Shown: positions 32,605 to 44,580, counted from the stretch's first letter. The stretch: 64,000 bases of DNA from Heligmosomoides polygyrus polygyrus (GCA_947396885.1 OX377205.1:22865407-22929406), one strand, 5' to 3'. Made by a program: numbers and translations. The notes: generated from the sequence alone by a model not told the origin.

Positions 32605-32923
32605 GGAGCCAGCTTCATCAACGAGAACGGAGGTAAATCTTATCACCCGTTACCGTTACTATCCATCAGCGGCTCACTAACCGCGAGTTGTGATTCATCA
32701 AATTCGCGGTAAGTGATGGCAATTCGTTGCGACTGGGTCACCGTTTAGCCGTGGAGCGCAACCGCTGCACCCCGGTAACGGTTACCGGGCACCCTAGCTT
32801 AGTTACGGATACGCCGCATCTGAGGCCGGATTTAACTAACCACGTTTTGATGAATCGGCCGAATGGCGGGTTTCGTGATTAGTTGCGCCACTCACAGCCG
32901 GTAAGTGGTTGATGAATTCGGCC
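32605..32923. mobile_element. MITE, about 320 bp, with short inverted ends
   Basis: The ends GGAGCCAGCTTCATCAAC and GTTGATGAATTCGGCC are inverted relatives. Repeat copy B (about 47360-47385) has the uninterrupted site, so this is an insertion. A 3-bp CCT duplication flanks it, which hints at a PIF/Harbinger-type element. Confidence 0.65.
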
Positions 32924-33965
32924 CCTGGTCGCTGCCTCCTGATCGCAGTCGCTTCTCCACCCTCAAAGTCATCGCTCTACCCTTACTCCTTTAGTTGTCT
33001 TCTCATGCTAATGGCACGAAGTCGACTTCTGAATCTGGACGCTCAGAAACGCGCGTAGGTGATGTTGTGTTAAGCAGTAAAGGGCTGCGCTTCCCCTTCT
33101 GCAGCAACATCCCATCTTCAATAGCAAATTTTGCCCGTGCTGTAGATGATGAGGCGTATCTCACTTAGGTTATATCACTAGACGGACAAACTGTTTCATA
33201 TATAGGTGGTGATGGTGATACCTCGAAACAGAAATTAATTTTGCAACAGCCCATTACCTCTAGAGATAAGACGATGGTCGCTGCCGTAAGGTTTTATAGG
33301 TTACCAGAACTAAATCTTTCTACGACAATTGGATGATACCTACATTATTGAATATGCCACCCACAATGGATTCAAGTGGTACTTTTTGAATAGGCTACCT
33401 TGAATGGAGTTATGGGAAGACAGCAAAACATCAGGGATCTTTTGCTTTTATTCTGCCCAAAAACCGAAAGGCAGGAGCGGTGCCTGCAGGCGAAGATCGT
33501 TTTTTCCATAAAGAATTGGTTCCCGCCTGCTGAGCTTCTGTGAAAACCTATATAGTGTCAGCACAAGAGCTGTGCTACCCTCTGATGACTTGATGACCAT
33601 TTCATCTATATAGCATCATAGAATTCTAGCCTTGCAGATCATGGATTTGTCCAAAACTTATCTGATAACACCTAACACCATTGTCATCATGCGTCTGAAG
33701 GGGCATACCCAACGTCAGCATAACAGAAGCATCCATCGCAGTGAAAATGATGGTGAAAACGAACTGCAAAGGGGTCTGTCCAGCAACTCACATCATCAGT
33801 TCACTGTCAGTGAAAGTTCTTCTTAATCATTCTCTCGATACACATGCGAAATTGAGCAACAAGTTTTCCATTCCAAAACACAAACAAACAATTTTTTACA
33901 AGGAGAGATCAAGATAAAGTAGCAATGTCATTGATGTCGATGACTTCACTATACTTTCCATGAGA

Positions 33966-36900
33966 TCAAGCCCATCCTGTTGCGAGTTTTCCAAAAGTGT
34001 TCTGCTTACCATAAATAAAAAAATTGCTTAAAATTCTGTTCTGAAACACAATTTTGAAAATGCTGCTTCGCTGCTTACCTTACTGTCGACTCATAGTCGT
34101 GGTCAATATCATTAGATGTTTGAGAAGCGGTTATGGTGGCAGCCACATTAGCTGCTTCCTAAGAAGGAGCAAGATGTCTGGGATTTCAAAACACCCAGGA
34201 CGAGAAGATATAAATTTTGACAGTACCTGACCATCGACTGTTGCATTTGCTGGATTTGTACGATTACCAGAGCGACGATAGACATCCACTCCGAATCGCT
34301 TAACCATAAGACAGAACAGCGGAGCATCTTGAGTGTTGCAGACCTTTGACCCTTTGGTGGCGACCTGGAGTCGAAGTCGTCTCGTCTTTCCGTCTTTCCT
34401 GTCTTAGCCTGACGTTTAGATGAAACTTTGCTATCTACGAGATCGTCCACGTCATATTCAACCGATCGGGTGGCTGGCGATGGTGGCCTGAAGAACTTCA
34501 CAGGTGCAATCCTAGTTAGTGGTGGCCGCTCTTAAATGATTTTCCGATGTAGCGAAACACAATAAATGGAAAACATCATGTAGAAAAACGTATACTACGC
34601 CGACCTGGTTGTCCAGACCCATTTTCCCAGATCCTAGGGGGGAGTGGGGAACCTAGAAAGGACCATTCTCGGTGCAAATCAGTAAGGCAGGACCCTCTCA
34701 CGTCCTTAATCAGTTGCAACCGTCCTTACCGAGCTCACAAATGTTATACACCATTTTCAGTTGAAAATCAACGTTTTCCAAAGCAAATTCAACGTTATGC
34801 TGGAATCTTCTCTCGTATCATATAAACGGGCCTCTCCATTTTCTTGTCTTCTTGGGCGATTTGCGATTTCTGCAGGCAACATGAGCAATGATCAACAAGA
34901 CGTTAACAAAGCCAGTGACGTGGCCGATACAGTCGAGTGTCTCGGAGTCAGAAGGAGATCTTGGTCAAGTTGGTGTTCGTTGACGGAAGCACCACACACG
35001 AAGCTGCTCAGACTGCTGGTGTTAATGAGAACACTGCACCAACTATTATCAACTTGTACAACTATTATCAACTTGTACAAACGAAAAGGCGAAAGAGTTC
35101 TAATTTTCGTTGAATGGCCTTTTTCTGTTGGATAGCCCTCAGTTCTAATGTTCTTCCTTAAAAATTAATTCTACTAGAATCTCTGATCTAATTTTCTTCC
35201 TTTTTATGTTGGATAACCTTCAGTTCTAAATTACTTCCTTAAAAAACAGTTCTAATTTTTTAATCCTAGTTCTAATAGTATAGGATGCGGAATAGTTGCT
35301 TATTTCGTTGGATAGCCTTTTTTGACATGCTGGAATTTTTTGAGAAGAGGTAAACATCTGGACGCTATGGTCGCTATGGTTGAAACGTACAACTTGCAAA
35401 GAAGACGTTAAAGTCGTTGAATTTGATTTGAAAAACGTTGAATTTCATCTGAAAATGAAATATATTCTCATCTTTTCTATGTTGTGTATTTTGATTTCGT
35501 TAGTGCAGTTGTTTTCTCTAAAGAAGCTCAATATATTTCAATACTAAACACGACGCTATGGCAGTTGGTGGGGGAAGGTCACCGTAGCATGCCACTGCAG
35601 GCAGCCATAGCGAGTAGCTGCATAAAGCGGATGTGAATGCAGTCTTATCTCCTCTTTTCGACTACAGGTCCGCGTTTTATTTGCTTCCGTTTTGGGCAGG
35701 GGAGGAACTCCATGAACGTTTGGGAGTGGCCACCAACAAGTACGATTGCAGCACTTCACATAGTGGACCACGGTATGGAATGAATAAAGCTAGCTAAAAG
35801 ACTATCCGACTTCACCATCAGGGATGTGCGGAATTTCCGTTTCCGCGTTCCGAATTCCGGTTTCCGGCCATTTTTGGGTGTTCCGTTCCGTTCCGTGTTC
35901 CGACTGTTTTTGGACCGGAAGGCGGAAACGGAAATGGACATTGAACACAATCAGCTTATCAATTAAAAAGGGTTCTTCTTCATATAATTGTGAGATAAAT
36001 ACTGTCAGACAACTCTAGTATTAATTTTCTTGGAATTATAGTTGGACTACCAAAAAAGTACCCAAAAATGGGAACGGCTGAGTGCAGGGCACAACTAATG
36101 GGCCAGCAATGGCTATGTGTGCATTGTGTGCTACGAAAGTGTACTCAACATTTGAATAATCATAAAATTCTTGATCTAGTTATAAACAGCTACAAAAACT
36201 TTGTAAGCATATAGCTCAGTGTCATGAAACAAAGGGTTCAGTAGAGGTTGTGCCATGCGGTTGTCTGCCCCAAGATTACACCAGTGTTCCTGATTGAAGG
36301 TGTAACTTTCATCCTTTAATTTCGTTAGGTGTTATATTTATCCATATGAAGTTATGCAATGTATTTTTTAATGAATCATCACGACTATCTACCAGGAGAA
36401 GTTATTTTGATTGACTAGGGTGATTTGTTGAATTCTGACACAAAACTATTGCTTCGAGAACCATCTAGGAACTGTCCAGCTGTGCCATCTTGGGCGTGGG
36501 GGTTCCGGGCTGGCACATATGGAATATTCCTGTGGAAGAGCGGACCCATCATGACTAATCAGTCATCCAGTTATCATCTTATTGTTAGATCCCAGACTAA
36601 ATTCTGAGTACTAGTTTCGGTGACTCTAATGTAACTGCTAATGTTGGGTATGCAGATATCTTTGCAGTCACCTTGTCGTCCATGATGCCACAGGTTTCCA
36701 AAAATGTTGGGAGGAATCTCTTTCCTGGTCGGAATATGATCTAGGTGGCTACTCCAGTTTTAGACTTCACCTGTCAGTTTTTTAATGCGGCTCTGTAAGT
36801 AGCCTCAACTGGTTAATTCAGTTAAGGTTCAGAAAATTGCAGCATCAAAAAAGTCAGCGAAAAACTCGTCGCAGGAACTAGCTATGGAAACAGCAGAGAG

Positions 36901-39479
36901 ACTGCAATCTGAAATAGTAAGATAAGACCCTAAATTTGTTTTCGCTTATTGCTCTAGCCATAGCTAAAAGGTTATCATAACAATATTATGAATTCATGCT
37001 TCGTTATGCTATGTTATGATGAGAATGTGCATTAATCTGTAGAAGATTCTGCTGCTCGCAAAGTTCTGAGCAATAAAGGCGCAATGGAAGCCGCTTCTGA
37101 CGCCGTTTCAGATGCACTTCTGAAAAAATGGCGAATATGTGTCATTTCCGTTTCCGCGTTTCGTATTCCGGTTTCCGGCCATTTTTGAGTCTTTCCGTTC
37201 CGTATTTCGTCTTCCGCTTTTTCCAGAAAAATTTCCGCACATCCCTGTTCACCATGCTGAACAGGATCATCCGTGGAAATTTGTTGTCCCAGAATTTTCC
37301 CGCACTACATAAATATCTAGGTTGCTGACAATTAGGCTTGAAATTTTTTGCGCAGATTTTTAGAGCAGTTGGAAGAGAATGTGCTGTACTACAAGAATAT
37401 GTGTTGGCCCTATTTGCTCACTTGTCCTCTATTGATTTCTAGGCCATCAAATTGGGACGTTCGAAAGAGAAGATTTATTTTCACCGACAGCTCCTACTCT
37501 GTAGTAGGACTTTTTTCCGTTATTATATGTCGTTTGGAAGAGGATGTCTTGCTCAGTAAGAATTTGTGTCGCGTTTATTGGTTCATGCTGATTTCTGTCG
37601 AATATCAACAAAATGCCAAAAGGAGAAGGAGTTGTTGGTGAAGATGATCTTTCTGTTTTTGGCATTTTGATGACATTCGACAGAAATCAGCATAAGCCAA
37701 TGAACGCGAAACAAATTCTTATTGCCCTCTTCCGAGCAAGACACCCTCTTCCGAATGACATATAACACCAAACAAAAAAGTTCAACCACAGAGCAGGAGC
37801 TGTCGGTAAAGGTTCGGATGGAAAAGTCGGACGTCCAAATTTGATGACCTAAAAATCAATAAAGAACAAGTGAGCAAATAGAACCAACATGTACTCCTGT
37901 AGTACAGAACACTGTATTCCAAATGCTATAAAAAACTGCGCAAAATTTCCAAACCTAAGCGGAGAGAAGCGACTGCGCAGATAGCCACTTCTTCACTTTT
38001 AACTTTAACAACCTAAAGATTGATATAGCTCAGGATGAAAAAAGAAATGCAATACACTTTCTGATAGATCAAAACATTCTCTTTCAAACGTTATTTATCG
38101 CTGTGCAAGAAACTGCCGCAAAGCCCGCAATGAATCGTTGAAATAACGGCGGGGACTTATGGGACAACCTAATATTATATAAGATTATATTTGATCGTTC
38201 TGTGCCACGCAGGTTTGTTATGGTGGTATAACTTTTATTTCGGCCGACGTTTCGACAACTCGTCTTTTTCAAAGGCCGTTGTTCCACCAGCGCCGAGAGA
38301 GGGCTCAGCTATAGGACCATCAATGAGCAACATTATATAAGATTATTCGAATAGGTCATACGAGCACAACTACAGTGTAAGCCACATAAAAATGCTCTCG
38401 CTGAGGGGCTGAAGTAGTAAGCCTTGAGAACTCACATCGAGACAGCTGCAAAACGTCTCGTCACAGTACTTCTGCCCCAGCTGATCGTCATAACAATGGT
38501 CATGCCTAATGCAGCATTGATTGACGCTCCCTGAAACCAAACCAATTCAAAAAATTAAAAATTGTATTCCGGCAGTTTTCGACGAAGGATGAACCTACAA
38601 ATATCTTCATTGAAAATGCAGTTGAATCAGGACCTTGTTACAAGGGATAAAAGGACAAACAGTGAAGAACGGCTGCAATCTTTTTTGAATGCGCCACGCA
38701 CCCTACTTCTACGTGATGTTGTGGAGGCAATGCGAATGCGTACTTGGGCCAATACAGGAACTACCGGTGGCCAGCCGATGGACAAGTCAGTGTTTTACCC
38801 TTTCCATAAAATACCATTTCATCGACCTTCGGCCGGAGTCATCAACCGCTTACTGCCCTTTAACGGTGAAAATAACGCACAACCCCCTGATATGACATTC
38901 GTCAGAATCGGTATTTGGCTGTGTTTTCACCGTTAGAGAATCTGGTCCCTGGGAGGGATGGAAGGCTTGATTGGCGTGAGGGGAGTAAGCTGAAACAGGA
39001 ACCTAGAATCGAAGTACAGAGGACAGCTGGCGCCTCCCCAGCTGCGCTACCACGCACCTTCTTATTATGAAATAATTCATGAAATTCATTAAAAAAGAAA
39101 GAAGGTGGCTGGCAAAACCACCTACTACACTTTAAAAGAACAAGGCTAAAGCTCAAAAAATTTTATCCCATTAATGCTTCTTTAAGACCATCTTTCGGCC
39201 TAACAATCTTAAATTCCTGAAGTGGAAAGGTAGAGATCTTCTGAATTTTTGCAAAAACCGTTAGAATATGAAGCAGAAGAAACGCTACCAACTTTTTTGA
39301 TGTGGACAGCCCATTTCGATCTTTTTCTTGCTGAGGTACATAGTGAACGCGTCTGTGCCGCACGCCCACTTTTCGCCGTCGTCGTCTTCTTCAGATTCAC
39401 TGGATTCGAAAATCTTTTGCTTCACCGTCGGCATCGAAGTCGTTGCATAGATAACCGCCAACACTAGCGCTAGCCGCAT
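33966..39479 (-). CDS. secreted phospholipase A2-like protein, copy 1
   Basis: Predicted secreted phospholipase A2, which cleaves the sn-2 ester of phospholipids. Five exons (minus): 39479-39293, 38530-38436, 34364-34227, 34158-34084, 34040-33966, with phases 1, 0, 0, 0 and GT-AG at each junction (189 aa). It has a signal peptide (MRLALVLAVIYATTSMP), an acidic Ser/Glu stretch, WACGTDAFTMYL, the active-site signature CCIRHDHCYDDQLG (catalytic His-Asp), 'YCDETFCSCLD', then 'VCNTQDAPLFCLMVKRFGVD' in exon 3. The layout fits the nematode PLA2 family with a CGTD...CCxxHDxCY core. The 4-kb second intron carries a hAT element, a fold-back element and Penelope-type debris. The last exon is short and Trp-Ala-ending; copy 2 reads longer in another frame because of a one-base T-run difference. 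An upstream in-frame Met at 39521 is possible but would hide the signal peptide. Confidence 0.9.
35819..37247. mobile_element. non-autonomous hAT element with perfect 8-bp TSD
   Basis: It starts CAGGGATGTGCGGAATTTCC and ends AAATTTCCGCACATCCCTG. TTCACCAT flanks it exactly on both sides (35811-35818 and 37248-37255). Both ends contain repeated GGAAACGG/CCGTTTCC-type subterminal motifs. Its 1.43 kb have no transposase. It sits in intron 2 of phospholipase copy 1. Confidence 0.93.
37332..37958. repeat. fold-back (large inverted repeat) element
   Basis: The sequence is an imperfect palindrome centred near 37645. The outer ends are TTAGGCTTG...TTTTTTGCGCAG and CTGCGCAAAATTTCCAAACC. The inner blocks 'ttctgtcgaatatcaacaaa' and 'gacattcgacagaaatcagc' also mirror each other. 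Arms are about 300 bp. Confidence 0.85.
38216..38285 (-). repeat. Penelope-type terminal motif remnant
   Basis: The minus strand reads 'CCTTTGAAAAAGACGAGTTG' then TCGAAACGTCGGCCG, a diverged relative of the motif at 40415-40440. It lies just downstream (minus strand) of exon 2 of phospholipase copy 1. Confidence 0.5.
38690..39062 (-). repeat. tRNA-derived SINE copy with a 75-bp insert
   Basis: The head on the minus strand is GTAGCGCAGCTGGGGAGG near 39050, and the tail 'gtgcgtggcgcattc' is near 38695. A 75-bp inverted-repeat insert sits at 38861-38935 (TAACGGTGAAAA... / ...TTTTCACCGTTA). It lies in intron 1 of phospholipase copy 1. Confidence 0.75.
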
Positions 39480-39505
39480 TCTGGAAGAGGACGTTTCAGA
39501 GAGAA

Positions 39506-40219
39506 TTGGAAAAGGGAACACTTAAGTTTTGGGAAAGTCCAATAATGAACATACGTTTATATGTAGATCTGATCTCAAACAGGGGTGCACATGCAGTGGT
39601 AAACCAACTTTCGATAGATTTTAATTGGAATTCAATTTACGGATTACTAGACTTTTCAAGAAATTTAATGGGCTTTTTCACGACGTTAGCTCTGTCATAT
39701 TTGTTTTCTTCTGGTCTTGATAGCATGGTCCGCATGATCGAGGTTCCGCCGGCCAATCTCAAGGCACGTCTCGTTAGGAATCGACTATACGATTCCTGTT
39801 GTAAAACTCGCCAGTGTATTATCTGCCCATTCGGTAAGGAGGGAGACTGCATGGTCTCTGGTGTGGTATACCTTATAAAATGCACGGGTTGCAACGGCGA
39901 GTACATTGGCGAGACGGGTAGACCCCTTGGGGAGCGCGTTAAAGAACATTTGGGCATGCTTCGTAGGTGCGATATCGCCGGTCCGTTGGGTGAGCACAGG
40001 CTACGATGTCACAATGGCGCGGGCATTGACGTGGCGGTGACGATATTGGCACGCGAGTTCGAGATCTCGGCGCGCAAAACACTAGAAGCGCTGTGGATTG
40101 CCGCTAGGAACCCCACGATCAACAGGAAGGAGGAACGCGTAGCGGTGATACAGGAGCTGGCTCCGTACGTTGACCTTTGCGGTCTCGAACCGGAGGACAG
40201 TCTGCCAGAGGCTCGCTAG
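39506..40219 (+). pseudogene. Penelope-like element C-terminus with GIY-YIG endonuclease
   Basis: GIY-YIG nicking endonuclease of a Penelope-like retroelement. From about residue 72: VEIPPANLK-type linker, 'CCKTRQCIICPFGKEGDCMV' (Cys-rich linker), GVVYLIKCTGCNGEYIGETG (GIY-YIG core), RPLGERVKEHLG (Arg, His) and 'ARKTLEALWIAARNPTINRK' (Glu, Asn). The domain is complete, but the reverse transcriptase that should precede it is absent, so this is a 5'-truncated copy. The first ~70 residues only partly match. It starts about 30 bp upstream of the phospholipase copy 1 start codon, in the opposite orientation. Confidence 0.85.
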
Positions 40220-40407
40220 GAGGGTGAACCGAAGGTGACCTCATCTCCTCATGTGTCGCCTTAAAAGGGGTACCGTTCGCCCATCTGCACTGGACTGTTT
40301 GTGTTACCTCCTCGTGTTTCGTCTCCCTCTCCTACCAACCTCTGATTCTCCGCTGTGGTCTGAAATGGCTCTTGGACGGATGGTTTTTCAAACTCAACTT
40401 GACTCTT

Positions 40408-40466
40408 CCAGGCTCTGAAGAAGGCGGTTACGCCGAAACGTTAGCCGGAATAAAGGATCTGTACTA
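40408..40466 (+). ncRNA. hammerhead-ribozyme-like motif in Penelope 3' region
   Basis: CTGAAGA (40415-40421), a hairpin of GGCG/CGCC with GTTA loop (40423-40434), then GAAA (40435-40438). This is the CUGANGA-helix II-GAAA core of hammerhead ribozymes, known in the terminal repeats of Penelope-like elements. I could not confirm helices I and III or a cleavage site. Confidence 0.5.
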
Positions 40467-40469
40467 ATC

Positions 40470-42740
40470 TTGGCTCGTCAGCTACATCACTTAGGTATTC
40501 ATACTGATCAATATTTGTTTTCAGCTCCTAATGGAAAAATACTTTTTCTCGCTGCTTGCGTCAGTTTTCTGAATGCCGATTTTCCATTTACGTTTTTTAT
40601 TAAGGTTGTTGGTTATTGTTTTGCGAAACGATTACATAAACCGTACAATCTCGCCTCACGCACCTATGGTAAACTCTGAAGGAGCTTGAACTCTGAGCTC
40701 TGCAACCTGTGTCGCCGAAAAATAACTTATTTTGATGATCACTCTTTGTTACTACCGAGTTGTTATGCTGTTTTCCTAAAACAGAAGATCAGGATAGAAG
40801 AAGAAGTTAAAGATCATGAAACCTGAAAAGGAGCAAAAGAAAGGATCTGCTGTGCGTCGCTCTCACACACAAACTTAATTATTTAATTATTGTGCTGTTT
40901 AAGACATGCACAAAAATGAGAAAAAACTCAATCCCGACTCAACTAAAAATTGTAATGCATTGCTCTACAAAGTGCGGAAATAACTTCACGAGAGGAATGG
41001 ATTTTACCACAAGCAAATCGTTTGAAAAAAAAAACAGAAAAATTTGGACCAAGCGGTGCACCTTGTAGCAGCAAATGTAAGGAATCCGCTTCGTGTGCAA
41101 AAGACGAGGCCCCTGAGAGTTGAAGACGGGTTTAAAAAAGACAAAGAACTTTGCGTGCGATTCTCTCGGAACTAACTCGCGTTTTGGAAAGAATAACTTT
41201 AGAGAGTTGACAATGCAAATCTACAGGGTATCTCAAAAATGCACACACGGTGATAACTTTGTTCACAATAAAGCTACTGAGAAAGTTAAAGCACATATAA
41301 AAGCTTGAGAAAATAAAAATTTTCTGACATATGAGTGGTGTGGAACGCGCCACGAGCTCGTCTAAGATTTTGCATTTTACACTCGATTGGTTGTGTTTCG
41401 CTTGAATACTTGTTAAAATTTCTTCATTAGGCGGCTGCTTCGATTGATTTGTGCTTCTTTTGAGGTTCAAAACTTAAAAACACACTACGGCTTACGAAAA
41501 AAGCACGGTGTCCTAAAAAATACAGGTGCTGTTTGAAAGGTTCTAATATTGCTGCTAGTGAAGCTTTTAAAGATGTTCGAGAGTCATATGAAAGCACAGG
41601 ATAGCGAAAACTCGGGACGCGTGAGCAGTCAAGATTGCGCTATACATTCGCCTGGGACCAGTATTTCAGACTCGATTGTTTGTGCATGGGCTGAATGCTT
41701 GTTACAATCTTGTTACTACTTGGCCACATTGTCCTGCGCTGTGTTTCTTTTGACGTTTTTCGCCTTGTTGCTGTAGACATGCCAATCTCCATTCAGCCTG
41801 AATATTGTTTCATCCCTCCACAGAATCCGTCTTGGAAAATGGGACTCCTGCACACATTTAATTTGTGTAATCAATAAACTCGGCTGTCACATGTCATTCA
41901 AGTGATTTTCATGTTCTAAACGTTGAAGGAAGGATAATCACAGGTTAATCTGTTCAGGTACTAACAAGATCGTATCAGGCATTCAGCCCATGCACAATCA
42001 CTCGGGTCTGAAATGCAAAGTTTCAGGCGGGGGGATGGCGAAATCTTGACTACCTACTCATCTCAGAGTTTTCGGTATCATGTGCTTTCATATGAGTCTC
42101 AAACATCTTCAAAAGCTTCACTAGCAATGTGTAAACTTCGGATGACCTTTTTAAAGCTTGCACCGCGTTTTCGCCTTTTGGAAGTAAAACAATAGATAAT
42201 GCTCTCCTTGATTGTCCATTCTCAACTTAGTTTTTTACCAGCTTGTTGTCACGAATGATGATCAGTTTTTGGAGATAGTATAAAGTCTATCCTTTAAAAT
42301 AGCATATAACAATGTAGGCTAGCAATAACTACTATACAAAAATATACAGTTCACGGCATCTATGAGAAAAACGACATTAATTATCCTACAACCCAATAGA
42401 AAGAGGTCCACCCTCATTTTCATCTATAAAGTCCGGGAACTGTGTCCAACCTTTGGAAAGAAACTGCTTGTCGCCACAAGGCTGGTTGCATTCATTAATC
42501 TATTCGGCTACTCTGCGTGTCAATGCCATCGAGGCATCTCAACAGGCTGATGTTCAGGTCAAGCTCGTTCCAACACTTGCAGTTTGCTGACACGTAAGGT
42601 GTCGGAAAGGACATGGAACTGTAAAATACCGCGAGCTTCACTCCGTTGGACCCATTCCGTATTTGCTTCCTTAGCACATAAGGCTGTGACAATGATGTAA
42701 ATGCGTGTCTAGTTAAAGCAATAAATCCCTAATACGGTGA
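40470..42740. other. gene-poor region
   Basis: AT-rich sequence with short open frames only. 'GGTATCTCAAAAATGCACAC' at 41228 resembles mariner-type termini, and 41.5-42.2 kb has inverted blocks ('cttttaaagatgtt...' and '...aacatcttcaaaag'), suggesting a decayed DNA transposon. No gene can be supported. Confidence 0.35.
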
Positions 42741-42744
42741 GAAA

Positions 42745-43000
42745 ACTGTTCGATAGCGACCCTTTATGCGTTCTATTTTTACGAGATGTGGTGGAGGCAA
42801 TTTGAATGCGTACTTGGCCCCGCACTAAGTTACCGTGACCGGCCGATGAATAGCCCAGTGCTTTACTCGACCCAGACAACTCTGGTACCAGTTCAGCGAC
42901 CGGAGTAGAGCTTTTTCAAGGCTTGGTTGAGACAGGAAGGACCCCGAATCTCGATGCGACAGCTGGCGTCTTTTCTGACTGCGCTGCTACGTAGTCTTTG
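42745..43000 (-). repeat. tRNA-derived SINE copy, diverged
   Basis: The head GTAGCAGCGCAGTCAG is near 42990 on the minus strand, followed by a B-box-like GATTCGGGGTCC and the family body and tail. About 20% of diagnostic sites look changed by eye; this was not measured. Confidence 0.65.
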
Positions 43001-43009
43001 GTGATGCCT

Positions 43010-44400
43010 GTTGACAATTCTTTATTCAAGATGAAGGCTAAGATTAATAATTAAAATTTCCTACAGCAATACCATGTATTATAGGTGGAAGTCAAGGTGT
43101 TTATTGAAACTAATTGCCTCACTGATATGTCTCTAAACACGCGGCAATTGTAATCCCTTCGTGTCACTCTTTGCTTCGGAAGTCGCCTGGTCTAATAAAA
43201 CGTGGTTACCAATGGGGGGGGGGCAATAGAGGAGAGCAGTAGGGGGAGTGGAGCAAAGAAAGAAAGGGGGACCAGAAAGGGCGGACCTTTAAGATATCAC
43301 TTCAGTTGTCATCAGTTTATACATTTCGTTCTGTGCAACAAAATTTTGCCTTTCTCAGTGATTTCAGTTCTATTTGCTGTGTAGTCATCTCTGTTTACAA
43401 TAGATGCAGCATAATTGGGGCAATAACGACGTGCTAATTAAAAAGGCACCTCAAGGTGACGCTTTGCGGCCAACAGGCATTTCGAACCGCCCGTCTGTCC
43501 ATCTGTCTATGGCGGCCTTCGCAAAACATCATATCACAGTGGTTTCTGAAGAAGTTTACAGACGTCGCGGTAAAAGCGTCCGTGTTCAGAAGCTGTTCCT
43601 CCGACGTTTGGGGCGAAGTTCCATACCAGACGTTTGGCGGCTGCTAGTCCGCTGAACGTCTGCTTTCCAAAAATATTAAAATTGTTAAAACTGAAGCAGC
43701 AGTCTCTTGAGAACACCAACCTTTTCTAGCACCTAGTGTAGAGGAGCTGTACTTATTTATTTATTTATTTATTCAATACACGAAGGTGTGCCCAAATACT
43801 AATATTAAAAGGATCAATTGCAAATGTAAGAACTAACGCAGTTTGGATAGATAATCAAACGAAAACAAAAAATACAAACTCAAAGAACACACAAGTATTA
43901 ATACACTAAGTATATTAGCACACCACAAACCCATCGTAAGCTCATTGCTAATATTAGGCACCCACCAAAGAGTACCGAAGAGTTGTTTCTTTTAAGTTAT
44001 AATGCCTAGAACTAGCCCGCTGGCTAATTGCACGTAAGTGGAGTCAGTAATTTCACATTTCGATCAGTGCTTACAATCACATCCACCACACACAAGCTGT
44101 CCCGCAGCAGTCCCACAGCAGGGGTTATCCAGCGCATCTGACAATGTCATTCCAACGCGGGCGCATAGTGGCACCTCATTTAACTAAATACGTACGCCAG
44201 GCACTGGGCCTGGGGAAGCAACTACGCGTCATAACAACTTGTAACTTGGTGAACGTGTCCTGTACAGGATTCCTCATTTAGAATGTAACAAGATGGTGAA
44301 ATGAACGATTGAACAAAATATAACAATAATAACGACAATATACAGCACAGTTGTTGAAACACATGGTGTTCGCGCACGTCACTTCTCCACACTGTATGAA
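43010..44400. other. gene-poor region with microsatellite
   Basis: It contains a poly-G run (about 43213), a (TTTA)n tract at 43749-43772 followed by AT-rich sequence that may be a LINE 3' end, and no convincing gene. Confidence 0.35.
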
Positions 44401-44403
44401 ACT

Positions 44404-44580
44404 CGTAAACTTGCAACGGCTTGATCCGTTTAGACACCAAGTGAATTTTGGGGAACTTCCGACACGTTCGCTACACCTACGGTACACGTCATTGGACGCA
44501 AAAGGCATGATGTCAGTAATGCTCCATCCACGTCCTCTAAACGTCTTACACGTAGCGTCAAGACGCCACTGGCTCGACAT
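44404..44580 (+). repeat. dispersed repeat, inverted partner of 46190-46280
   Basis: 'GATCCGTTTAGACACCAAGT' and following sequence match, in reverse, 'ACTTGGTGTCTAAAGGGATT' at 46228. An open frame at 44351-44743 crosses it but shows no known domain. Confidence 0.5.

Larger units (their letters stand above)
30985..33240. repeat. dispersed repeat block, copy A
   Basis: It shares many ordered blocks with 46310-47870: '(c)gcctaacggcgt', 'gcacttgcg(t/c)gcttcgcgcga', 'tttgtgctgcgcagtacttct', 'cattgtgtgacatcggtgtc' and 'gcctcctgatcgc'. It is C/T-rich with no clear gene. It is interrupted by a LINE fragment (31847-32329) and a MITE (32605-32923). Confidence 0.75.
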
